Shown one piece after another: positions 24,221 through 32,040 of a stretch of DNA of 64,000 nt. The position numbers were made by a program, and so were the translations under genes. The DNA comes from Sphaerospermopsis torques-reginae ITEP-024. GTDB taxonomy: Bacteria > Cyanobacteriota > Cyanobacteriia > Cyanobacteriales > Nostocaceae. The stretch covers positions 248,001-312,000 of the forward strand of contig NZ_CP080598.1 of NCBI RefSeq assembly GCF_019598945.1, given 5' to 3'. Below the pieces are notes generated by a model, which worked only from the letters and a program-made list of their open reading frames with translations, was not told the DNA's origin and searched no databases. How positions within the stretch are numbered: the stretch's first letter is position 1; each line of letters opens with the position of its first letter.

Positions 24221-24974
24221 TGTTTTATCCTCTAAATTAGGAGTTGATTCCTTTTAAATGTTTTTGCATAACTAGATTTAAAATAATCCAAAGTTCTGAT
24301 AGATATAAAGCTTTATGCACATGATCATAGGACATAAATCCGATCATTTTGTCTAAAAATGTAATTCGTATATTTTAAAATTACTAAATTCCAATAATGG
24401 AAAATTCACATATTAAAAATATTTTTAGATATTATGTCAGAACCTAAACCACACAATTTTGTCTGAAATTTTTACCTTGATAGATTGAGATTACCAAATT
24501 ACATTACAGCGATTTTCAGGTAAATGAACCACAAAACAATCTTTAAAACCCTTGTAGAGAATTTGCACGCAACGTCTCTACTGTGGTCTAACTAGGTGAA
24601 AACTGCTGTAATACAAAATTTCGATATCTTCAGGTTTGAAGCATACTCTTTTCAGACATAAATCCCAGGATTTTGTCTGGAAACTTAATGCTTGGATAAT
24701 AATTCTGAGGATAGATTCCCTTGCTGATATCTTAATTTACAGCAAAATATGGCTTACGCTACGCTATCAGCAGTCAGGAGTAATATCAAGTCCGTTTGAA
24801 TAGTTATGTTATCTGTGAGGACAGGCAAGAGGCAAGAGTGAAGATGAAAATTCCTACACCCCACACCCAAAAATTCAATCCTCATCTATCATCCCAATAC
24901 CTAGTTGTCAATGAGTACATTTTTCATAAATTGCTATATAGTAAACATAAAGTTTTGTAAGGCGAGGGCTAGGA
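24221..24974. other. 754-base non-coding region with three related 30-mers
   Basis: No convincing gene is seen. It holds three copies of a motif close to GACATAAATCC-N5-TTTTGTCT followed by purines (24331, 24441, 24655), a GTAGAGA.../...GTCTCTAC dispersed hairpin near 24553-24580, and the promoter zone of glgA at the right end. Confidence 0.6.
24331..24360 (+). repeat. 30-mer motif ending TTTTGTCT, copy 1 of 3
   Basis: It reads GACATAAATCCGATCA then TTTTGTCTAAAAAT. Copy 2 starts at 24441 (GAACCTAAACC...ATTTTGTCTGAAATT) and copy 3 at 24655 (GACATAAATCC...ATTTTGTCTGGAAAC). All three lie on the same strand. GACA at the start and TGTC near the end are complementary, so each copy can form a short hairpin. 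Confidence 0.55.
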
Positions 24975-26456
24975 ATGTACATAGTACAAATTGCCTCAGA
25001 ATGCGCTCCTGTAATAAAAGCTGGGGGTTTGGGGGATGTTGTTTATGGACTTAGCAGGGAGTTAGAAGGACGGGGAAACACTGTTGAACTTATTCTCCCA
25101 ATGTATGATTGTATGCGTTATGACCATATCTGGGGTTTACATGATGCCTACCTGAATTTGTGGGTCCCTTGGTATGGTGCGGCTATTCACTGTTCTGTAT
25201 ACTGCGGGTGGGTACATGGTCGGGTTTGTTTCTTCATTCAACCCCACAGTCAAGATAATTTCTTTAATAGAGGTTGTTACTATGGTTGCAATGACGATAA
25301 CATGAGATTTGCTTTCTTTAGTAAAGCAGCTTTAGAATTTTTACTGCAAAGTAATAAAAGACCAGATATCATTCATTGTCACGACTGGCAAACCGGTTTA
25401 ATTCCTGTCATGTTGTATGAAATTTATAAATATCATGGCATGGAATATCAAAGAGTTTGTTACACCATTCACAACTTTAAACATCAAGGCATGGGAGGAG
25501 TTGAAACTCTAGAAGCAACTAATTTAAACTGCCCAAAATATTATTTTCAATACGACAAACTGCGGGATAATTTTAATCCTTTTGCTATCAATTTTATGAA
25601 AGCAGGAATTAATTATGCTAACGCAGTGACAACAGTATCACCAAATCATGCAATAGAAGCCCAAACCAGTGATGTGGGTTGTGGTTTAGGACATACATTA
25701 TATTTGCAAAAAGACAAATTTAGTGGAGTTCTCAACGGTATTGATTACGATTTTTGGAATCCTGAAGTTGACAGATACATCCCCAATAATTACAACTGGG
25801 ATGATTTTGAACAAAAGGCTTATAACAAAAAAGCATTAAGGGAAAGATTGATGTTAGGTCATGATGAGAAAAAACCCATCATTGCTTACATCGGTCGTTT
25901 AGATAATCAAAAAGGTGTCCATTTGGTTCACCATGCGATGTACTATGCTTTGAATAGAGGAGCGCAATTTGTATTGTTAGGTTCAGCTACAGAATCAGCA
26001 ATTAACGCTCATTTTTACCATGAAAAACAATTTTTAAATAATAACCCAGATGTGCATTTAGAACTAGGATTTAATGAAGAATTATCTCACCTCATTTATG
26101 CTGGTGCAGATATGATAGTTGTTCCCAGTAATTATGAACCCTGTGGTTTAACCCAAATGATTGGTTTAAAATACGGAACTGTCCCCATTGTTCGGGGGGT
26201 AGGTGGTTTAGTAAATACTGTTTTTGACAGAGATTATGATCAAAATTTACCACCAGAAAAACGCAATGGTTATGTATTTTATGACATGGATAACCAAGCA
26301 TTAGAATCAGCAATGGGACGGGCTATAGATTTATGGTATCAGCAACCCGAAGAGTTTAAAAAATTAGCTATTCAGGGTATGTTGTATGATAATTCTTGGA
26401 ATATTCCCGGTGCGAAATATTTAGAGATTTACGAATGGATCAGACATAAATGGTAA
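24975..26456 (+). CDS. glgA: Glycogen synthase (GlgA2-type)
   Basis: The protein has 493 residues and family GT5. The N-terminal ADP-glucose motif is KAGGLGDVVYGLSREL, with HCHDWQTGLIP and YTIHNFKHQG in the N-domain. The C-domain carries NGIDYDFWNPE, IGRLDNQKG, PSNYEPCGLTQMIGL and the GGLVNTV nucleotide-binding motif. It adds glucose from ADP-glucose to glycogen. The length and features suggest the second cyanobacterial isoform (GlgA2). The start codon follows CTAGGA. The gene is followed by a hairpin at 26476 and then an insertion element. Confidence 0.9.
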   Translation: MYIVQIASECAPVIKAGGLGDVVYGLSRELEGRGNTVELILPMYDCMRYDHIWGLHDAYLNLWVPWYGAAIHCSVYCGWVHGRVCFFIQPHSQDNFFNRGCYYGCNDDNMRFAFFSKAALEFLLQSNKRPDIIHCHDWQTGLIPVMLYEIYKYHGMEYQRVCYTIHNFKHQGMGGVETLEATNLNCPKYYFQYDKLRDNFNPFAINFMKAGINYANAVTTVSPNHAIEAQTSDVGCGLGHTLYLQKDKFSGVLNGIDYDFWNPEVDRYIPNNYNWDDFEQKAYNKKALRERLMLGHDEKKPIIAYIGRLDNQKGVHLVHHAMYYALNRGAQFVLLGSATESAINAHFYHEKQFLNNNPDVHLELGFNEELSHLIYAGADMIVVPSNYEPCGLTQMIGLKYGTVPIVRGVGGLVNTVFDRDYDQNLPPEKRNGYVFYDMDNQALESAMGRAIDLWYQQPEEFKKLAIQGMLYDNSWNIPGAKYLEIYEWIRHKW

Positions 26457-26475
26457 ATCTTTAATTTCCCTCTCT

Positions 26476-26496
26476 TTCCCAGTCTCAGACTGGGAA
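26476..26496 (+). terminator. Hairpin downstream of glgA
   Basis: TTCCCAGTC-TCA-GACTGGGAA is a perfect 9-bp stem with a 3-base loop, 20 bases after the glgA stop. No T-run follows, so it may be a 3' processing or stability hairpin instead of a strict intrinsic terminator. Confidence 0.5.
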
Positions 26497-26584
26497 TACC
26501 ATCATCAATTGATAATTGATAATTGATAATTGATAATGGTTTCATTCACAAGTGTTGAATGTTAAGAAAGAGGTGATAAAAATA

Positions 26585-26609
26585 GCCCAAAATATGGTAA
26601 ATTTTGGGC
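26585..26609 (+). promoter_or_regulatory. Hairpin between IS left end and transposase
   Basis: GCCCAAAAT-ATGGTAA-ATTTTGGGC has a perfect 9-bp stem. It lies inside the element, upstream of the original transposase ATG. In IS10/IS50 such structures block translation from read-through transcripts, and that role is inferred here. Confidence 0.5.
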
Positions 26610-26635
26610 GAACGATTAAAATTAATTAATTGATA

Positions 26636-27828
26636 ATGATTAGACCTCTTGCACAATTGTTTCTGTGGTACAATTGAAGGTTTTAGGTTTTATGTGTGTT
26701 TGGGTGTTGTTGCGATCGCAAATTTAAAGATGGGCGTTTAATTCTAACTTTTGGATAAAATTAAGGCAAGCCCCTATTGTAACATAAAATGAATTCTGCA
26801 AGAGGTCTATTATAAATTCATTTCCCAAGATTGTCAAAGACATCCTCAGACCTTTGCCCAAAAATGATTATCCAGTTTTGAACAGCCGTCTTTATGTTGA
26901 GTGTTGGTTGGCTTATGCCTTGGATAATAGCTTAACAAGTATGCGGGACTTATTTAAAAGATTAAATAATACGGGAATTGACGTAAGTATTTCAACATTT
27001 TCCAAGGCTAACACACATAGAAACCGAGAAATATTCCGAAAGATTTATCATCAATTGAATCAATTAGTCCAGAAAAAAGTCCAGAAAAAATTACATGAAA
27101 AATACGCAATTTGTCCAATTGATTCAACAGTAATTACATTAACGAGCAAGTTGCTATGGGTTCTAGGTCATCATCAAGTAAAACTGTTTAGTTCCCTCAA
27201 TCTGTCAACAGGCAGTCCAGAAGATAATTTGATAAATTTTGGTCATGCTCATGATTATAGATTCGGCTCATCAATGATGTCTAATTTACCACCAGATGCA
27301 GTTGGGGTAATGGATAGAGGATTTGCTGGGCTAGATTTTATGCAAGAGTTAGTGCAAAAAGACAAATATTTTGTAGTGCGAATTAAGAATAATTGGAAAC
27401 TAGAATTTAAATCAGAAACTGGATTAGTCAAAATTGGTTCATCGACGGATGCTGCCGCTTATAGGGTAATTAATTTTTGTGATTTAGAAACGAAAACTGA
27501 ATTCCGCTTAGTCACGAATTTACCTGCCAATGGAGAGGCAGCAGTTACAGATGATGAAATCAGATATATTTATCGTTTACGGTGGGGAGTTGAACTGTTA
27601 TGGAAATTTTTAAAGATGCACTTAAAACTGGATCGATTAATTACCAAAAATGTTAATGGTATTGCTATCCAAATCTATGCTAGTCTCATTGCTTATCTAA
27701 TTTTACAACTTGTATCTGTTCCGAAAGAATGGGGTGAAAAGATGTTAGATAAATTCCGCTATCTTCAGGCTTGTATGTGTCAACAAATCAGTTATGTTCA
27801 TTGGATGGAAGATATTATGAAATGCTGA
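26636..27828 (+). pseudogene. IS4-family transposase interrupted after codon 2 by a MITE
   Basis: The DDE transposase body is intact from about 26812 (INSFPKIVKDILRPLPKNDY onward), with PIDSTVITL, GVMDRGFAGLDF and the IS4 YREK-like region YRLRWGVELLWKFLK. Joining ATGAT at 26636-26640 to one TA and then TTATAAATTC removes the MITE and restores a continuous frame starting M-I-I-I-N-S-F-P-K. In the present sequence that ATG is cut off. Only a TTG at 26854 or other weak internal starts remain, so the gene is probably inactive or truncated. Confidence 0.85.
26641..26809. mobile_element. MITE (169 bp) with TA duplication
   Basis: TAGACCTCTTGCA at the left and TGCAAGAGGTCTA at the right are perfect inverted ends. 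The outermost TA on each side fits a TA target duplication, as in IS630/mariner-type elements. No coding capacity is seen, and the inside has one GCGATCGC. It sits inside the IS4 element's transposase gene. Confidence 0.85.
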
Positions 27829-27897
27829 CATTTCTACCCTTGATAAGACTACTATACTTAAATATGTAAAGTTTTGTAACGACATTCAACACTTGTG

Positions 27898-28299
27898 GGT
27901 TTCATTCAAGGAATTGTCAATTGTTAATTGTTAATTAGGGCTTGCTGAATAAACATGAAAAGATTACAGGTAAAGGGTTTGAGCCGTTTTCAGGTAAAAA
28001 AAGTGCAAGCTTTTACGGGGTGGAAACTTAAAAACCTTGCATTTAATTCCTACTCAAAGGAAAAATCGTTCCTATCCAAATACTGTTCGGTTAAGAGTTT
28101 TTGTAGGTTGGGTTAAGCGATCGCGCAACCCAACAAAAGCTTGTAAATGTTGGGTTTCCTAACGTCAACCTAACCTACATAATTCTATTTTTTGAGCTTA
28201 ACCGAAAAGTATTGGTTCCTATCCAACTCTTGAAACTGTCACCTGTCACCTGTCACCTGTCACCTGTCATCACGACAAGACTTTCTCAGCAACCCCTAA
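27898..28299. other. 402-base intergenic region with repeats
   Basis: After the target duplication come a short AATTGTTAATTG repeat, a unique stretch near 27950-28090, two convergent GTTGGGTT-type palindromes (GGTTGGGTTAAGCGATCGCG with CAACCCAAC at about 28106-28133, and 28149-28174), and a CACCTGT 7-mer array (28238-28270). No gene is supported. Confidence 0.5.
28238..28270. repeat. CACCTGT heptamer array
   Basis: About four and a half tandem copies of GTCACCT/CACCTGT are present. The same unit in the opposite orientation (ACAGGTG) forms arrays at 33556-33600 and 35466-35531. Confidence 0.85.
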
Positions 28300-28995
28300 T
28301 TATTCATTATGGAAACGCCCATAACGTGCTGTTGGTTGATTACACAACCAAGCCCACATTTGATCACCAAAAGAAAAATGCCACCATTCTCTAGGATTAC
28401 GTTGAAAACCTGCCTTTAACATCACATTTAGTAATAATTCTCGATGGTGATGATATTCTTGATGACGATGGGCATCAGAATGGGCATAATAATCAGGGTG
28501 CGATCGCTCAGACATTTCATCAATCGGTGAACCCATATTCACAACTTCCCCATTTTCATTTACCAAAGTAATATCCACCGCAGCACCGGTACTATGGGGA
28601 GGAGGAGTATTCATATCTAAACTTGGTACTGCCCAAATTTCATATACTTGCTGCCAAATTTCTTCCCGTTGTTGAGTTGATAAATCACTCTCAATCAATC
28701 CCCTGGCTTGCACAGCTTGGGCAAAACTATAGTCTACCATAAATTGCTGCACAGCTACCGGGCGATAAGCATCAAATATTTGAATATACCAACCAGGATA
28801 TAGCAATTGTAAATAATTTTGTGCCTCAATTAAATTTTTGACCACACTGGCACGCAAAAAATAAGCAGAATATCCCCCATAGTCAGCACCTAACTTTTCA
28901 TAAGGATGGGGAGTTTCCACCGCAAACAGTTCTAAGGGAATTTTTACTAAAGGTTCACCACATTCAATAATGGAAATTTGGTGATATGGACGCAT
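28300..28995 (-). CDS. D-alanyl-D-alanine dipeptidase (VanX/DdpX-type, M15)
   Basis: The protein has 231 residues. Family motifs are FDAYRPVAVQQFM, the metal site PHSTGAAVDITL (SxHxxGxAxD) and the C-terminal REWWHFSFGD (E-W-W-H with the catalytic Glu and third ligand). It hydrolyses D-Ala-D-Ala, probably for peptidoglycan turnover or recycling. No vancomycin-resistance companions (vanH/vanA) are nearby. No signal peptide is seen, so a cytosolic location is likely. Confidence 0.9.
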   Translation of the reverse strand: MRPYHQISIIECGEPLVKIPLELFAVETPHPYEKLGADYGGYSAYFLRASVVKNLIEAQNYLQLLYPGWYIQIFDAYRPVAVQQFMVDYSFAQAVQARGLIESDLSTQQREEIWQQVYEIWAVPSLDMNTPPPHSTGAAVDITLVNENGEVVNMGSPIDEMSERSHPDYYAHSDAHRHQEYHHHRELLLNVMLKAGFQRNPREWWHFSFGDQMWAWLCNQPTARYGRFHNE

Positions 28996-29017
28996 ATTAT
29001 CAACTCAGTGTGTAAAA

Positions 29018-29134
29018 TAGGATTGACGCATAAGCAACGAAAAAACGAACCACGAAGGCACGTTCACCGGAGGTGTTCCCGAAGGGTAGGACAGGAAGGA
29101 AAGAGGGTTTGATAGGTATTTTGCGTAAGTCCTG
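29018..29134. mobile_element. Degenerate MITE-like element with AGGACTTACGCAA-type end
   Basis: The right end TTGCGTAAGTCCT is the complement of AGGACTTACGCAA, and the left end AGGATTGACGCATAAG is an imperfect match. The inside contains a dispersed repeat (GGTGTTCCCGAAGGGTA). Related ends occur at 48002-48094. A minus-strand 113-residue frame over this stretch is not considered a gene. Confidence 0.35.
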
Positions 29135-29197
29135 TAAAATAGCAAGTTTTGAATGAGTTTTCCAGTACCCAATTTTCTCAAACCAGTCCTGTACCTG

Positions 29198-29443
29198 TTA
29201 CTCCCGATGTTCGCAACAAGACTTTTGCTGCACCTCTGGAACAGGATCATAACCACCAGGGTGGAAGGGATGACAACGTAAAATTCTGCAAATAGACATC
29301 CAACCACCACGGAACACCCCAAAACGCTCAATAGCTTGGATAGCATACATTGAACAAGTTGGTTGAAAGCGACAAGTCGGGGGAAACAGAGGAGAGATAA
29401 ATAAGCGATAACCTTTAATTAGCCCAATCAATATTATTTTCAT
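29198..29443 (-). CDS. yidD: Membrane protein insertion efficiency factor YidD
   Basis: From the ATG at 29443 the protein of about 81 residues reads [20 protein letters not shown], then [43 protein letters not shown], with the conserved YidD cysteines and motif. It assists the YidC insertase at the inner membrane. An in-frame upstream TTG/ATG region (to 29482) is not family-like. Normal length. Confidence 0.9.
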   Translation of the reverse strand: MKIILIGLIKGYRLFISPLFPPTCRFQPTCSMYAIQAIERFGVFRGGWMSICRILRCHPFHPGGYDPVPEVQQKSCCEHRE

Positions 29444-29514
29444 GCCCAAATCGCCTAAAGTAGTATTAGGTTTAAATAACAAGAATCAAAGTCCCAAAAT
29501 TATCAGTTGCGTCA

Positions 29515-30258
29515 TTGTTGATTACATTGTTGATTACATTTCTTGGTTTAGAATCTATTATCCCATTGTGGCAACAAATTTCGGTTGCTGCGGCTTGGGT
29601 ATTACTTGTCATCCTCATCGCTTGGTTAGTCAGTCGCTTTACCAACAGTGAACCCGAAATTATCCGTAAAATAGTCCATATTGGCACAGGTAATGTAATT
29701 TTACTGGCTTGGTGGTTCAATATCCCTGCTATTATTGGCATTACATCTGCAATTTTAGCTGGCATTATTACTTTATTATCCTATTTTTTCCCCCTTTTAC
29801 CGGGAATTAATAGCGTTGGTCGTCAAAGTTTAGGTACATTTTTTTATGCAGTCAGTATTGGGATTTTAGTTGCTTGTTTTTGGTATTTACATCAACCCCA
29901 ATATGCTGCATTAGGTATTTTAATTATGGCTTGGGGAGATGGACTAGCAGCTTTAGTTGGGCAAAGATTTGGTAAACATAAATATAAACTTTTTGGTTCA
30001 AACAAAAGTTGGGAAGGTTCTTTAACTATGACTTTTGTGAGTTTTTTGATAACTATGTTGATTTTACTACCAACTCAAGGAAATTATTGGCAAATATGGC
30101 TGATATCAATAATTGTCGCTATAATAGCTACATTTTTAGAAGCTTTTTCTTTTCTGGGTATTGATAATTTAACTGTTCCTATCGGTAGTGCAGCTTTGGC
30201 TTATGGTTTAATTCAAATATTAGTTTTTAATGGTATGGATTGGGTGAATTTTTATTAA
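29515..30258 (+). CDS. Phytol/dolichol kinase-like membrane protein
   Basis: The 247-residue protein has about six or seven membrane helices. The motifs EIIRKIVHIGTGN near the start, AWGDGLAALVGQRFG..KY and GSNKSWEGSLTM in the middle, and EAFSFLGIDNLTVPIGSA near the end are those of the VTE5/dolichol-kinase family. In cyanobacteria this family phosphorylates phytol for tocopherol and chlorophyll recycling, so phytol kinase is the likely role. No ATG fits, and TTG at 29515 or 29518 is used, lying in a 12-bp direct repeat (GTTGATTACATT). Confidence 0.75.
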   Translation: MLITLLITFLGLESIIPLWQQISVAAAWVLLVILIAWLVSRFTNSEPEIIRKIVHIGTGNVILLAWWFNIPAIIGITSAILAGIITLLSYFFPLLPGINSVGRQSLGTFFYAVSIGILVACFWYLHQPQYAALGILIMAWGDGLAALVGQRFGKHKYKLFGSNKSWEGSLTMTFVSFLITMLILLPTQGNYWQIWLISIIVAIIATFLEAFSFLGIDNLTVPIGSAALAYGLIQILVFNGMDWVNFY

Positions 30259-30355
30259 ATGTTTATTAAATGTTTATTAAATGCGATCGCCTCTGGTAAA
30301 GTCATAGGGAATAGGGAATAAGTAAATAATGTTTTCCCTATTTCCCCATCTTTTA

Positions 30356-31465
30356 TCAACAGGTTAATTCTGCCATTAATTCGGAAACTGATATAATGCG
30401 ATCGCCTGATCCCAAATTAGCACCAGAAAAAATTAAACCATTTTCTATGTCTCCACAAGCAGCTTTAGAAAGTGCTTGTAGCAAACAATAGGTTTTTTTA
30501 CTATCTCTACATAAACACGATTCTAAACAATTTGCTATACACCTACGTTCTAACAATGATAAATCAGCGTTAGCGCAGCTTATCGAAGATATCGCCTTTT
30601 CCGCAAAGGCATTTTTTAAAGCACGACTGGGTTTTCCCACCGGACTCGGTACTGTGACAATATCCTCTGGAGTTGCTCTGAGATGAAATTCTTTATAGCG
30701 TAAATCGGCATCACATTCTTCTGTAGTAATAAATCGTGTACCAATTTGTACACCATCTGCTCCCATCCCTAATATTCGATCAATTTCTGTGCGATCGCCT
30801 ATTCCCCCAGTAATAATCAATGCTATGCTCTTTTCTTGTTGTCCTAAATACTCCTGCAATTCGGAAATTACCCACTTGATCGAAAACCCAGGAAAATTCG
30901 CCTGTTCACACTGTGAAAAATGCCCTCCCACCTTTTGACAATTTTCCAAAATCAAAGCATCAGGTAAACAATTATACTGAGTTTTCCAAGTTTCACAAAT
31001 TAACTTTGCAGATTGTACATTAGCAACACTCGGCACTAATGCTACATCAGGATAGTCTACCGTAAATTCTGGTAAAGTCAAAGGTAATCCCGCACCAGTA
31101 ATAATTAAATTTGCCCCTGCTGTTGCCGCAGTTTGAGCTAATGTCAAATAATCTCTAGTAGCAACTAAAACATTCACACCAATAATTCCCTCTGGGCTAA
31201 TAATCCGCGCTTTTCTCAGTTCATCTTTCAATGCTAACTGATTAGCTGTAAAAAAACTGCCTTTTTGGCGTTTGTGAAAATACGGAGAATTTAACCCTAT
31301 TCCCATTGAAGCAATGACACCCACTCCACCAGCGTTAGCCACTGCACTAGCTAGTTTAGCACCGGATACACCCACTGACATTGCACCTTGAATAATTGGA
31401 TAGCGGGCAATGTGTTCACCAATTCGCAACGGATGAAGGATAGACTTTATACCAGAACTATTCAT
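30356..31465 (-). CDS. Nitronate monooxygenase / 2-nitropropane dioxygenase-like flavoprotein
   Basis: The 369 residues form an FMN TIM barrel: YPIIQGAMSVGVSGAKLASAVANAGGVGVIA at the start, IITGAGLPLTLPEF, ALIITGGIGDRTEI and MGADGVQIGTRFITTEECDA. It probably oxidises nitronates or acts as an enoyl reductase-type flavoprotein. The C-terminal part carries a Cys cluster (RRCIANCLESCLCRD), which could hold an Fe-S site. A palindromic small dispersed repeat is inserted in frame at 30567-30596. The gene is divergent from an ArsR regulator. Confidence 0.8.
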   Translation of the reverse strand: MNSSGIKSILHPLRIGEHIARYPIIQGAMSVGVSGAKLASAVANAGGVGVIASMGIGLNSPYFHKRQKGSFFTANQLALKDELRKARIISPEGIIGVNVLVATRDYLTLAQTAATAGANLIITGAGLPLTLPEFTVDYPDVALVPSVANVQSAKLICETWKTQYNCLPDALILENCQKVGGHFSQCEQANFPGFSIKWVISELQEYLGQQEKSIALIITGGIGDRTEIDRILGMGADGVQIGTRFITTEECDADLRYKEFHLRATPEDIVTVPSPVGKPSRALKNAFAEKAISSISCANADLSLLERRCIANCLESCLCRDSKKTYCLLQALSKAACGDIENGLIFSGANLGSGDRIISVSELMAELTC

Positions 31466-31563
31466 TAATTAACTAAATAACCTCTAGGTAATCTTATCAT
31501 TATCAGTGACAATTTCTATGGATGATGATATAAGATGATATAAATATAATTTTTCATCAATAT

Positions 31564-31579
31564 TTAGTTATAATACTAA
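31564..31579. promoter_or_regulatory. Possible operator between nitronate monooxygenase and ArsR genes
   Basis: TTAGT-TATAAT-ACTAA is an inverted repeat wrapped around a perfect -10-like TATAAT, 38 bases before the ArsR start, in the divergent promoter region. ArsR-type proteins usually bind such palindromes. Confidence 0.4.
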
Positions 31580-31617
31580 TTAGTGATAAAATGTTTTGGT
31601 AATCATTAAATTGCCCT

Positions 31618-31980
31618 ATGCTAAAAACTAAGCCCACCACGGCTGATCCAGCGATTATCGCCGCCGTGGCTGACTATTTCAAGGTTTTATCAGAAGCAAG
31701 TCGCTTGCAGATTTTAACCTGTCTCAAGTCAGGTGCAATGAATGTTATGGAAATTGGAGAAGCGACTGGTTTAGGACAAGCAAATCTTTCTAAGCATTTA
31801 AAAGTATTAACTCAAGCTGGTATTTTATCACGTCAGCCGAAAGGAACTAGCGCATATTATGAAATAGCAGATCCGATAATTTTTGAACTTTGTGAATTAG
31901 CTTGTGATCGCATTAGTCAACGAGTGTTACAACAAGCTGAAAGTTTAAAAGCTTTTCGCAGTAAAAATACAGGATTTTGA
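31618..31980 (+). CDS. ArsR/SmtB-family transcriptional regulator
   Basis: The protein has 120 residues with a winged helix: YFKVLSEASRLQILTCLKSG, EIGEATGLGQANLSKHLKVL (recognition helix) and GILSRQPKGTSAYYEIAD. It lacks the ELCVCDL metal site of classic ArsR. Cysteines at 40 and near 97/101 (ELCELACD) could sense metals, thiols or redox state. It is divergent from the nitronate monooxygenase gene and probably controls it and itself. Confidence 0.85.
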   Translation: MLKTKPTTADPAIIAAVADYFKVLSEASRLQILTCLKSGAMNVMEIGEATGLGQANLSKHLKVLTQAGILSRQPKGTSAYYEIADPIIFELCELACDRISQRVLQQAESLKAFRSKNTGF

Positions 31981-32040
31981 TTTTAAGGCAGTAATTAGGT
32001 ATCGGCTAACGAGAACTTTTTAATTTTTAATTTTTAATTT

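Larger units (their letters stand above)
26547..27897 (+). mobile_element. IS4-family insertion sequence with TSD, carrying a nested MITE
   Basis: The terminal inverted repeats CACAAGTGTTGAATGT (26547-26562) and ACATTCAACACTTGTG (27882-27897) are perfect 16-mers. Both ends are flanked by GGTTTCATT (26538-26546 and 27898-27906), a 9-bp target duplication (11 bp if the ambiguous CA is counted). The inside holds one transposase gene, a hairpin near the left end and a 169-bp MITE. Without the MITE and one TA copy the element would be about 1.18 kb. Confidence 0.9.

Noticed and set aside
24553-24580. Small RNA from the GTAGAGA...GTCTCTAC hairpin
   Set aside because: The same kind of hairpin recurs at 38757 inside a MITE, so a dispersed repeat is the simpler reading.
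29005-29346. 113-residue minus-strand frame overlapping yidD
   Set aside because: It runs antiparallel in frame-shifted register through the yidD coding sequence and a repeat element, and yidD has all its conserved residues.
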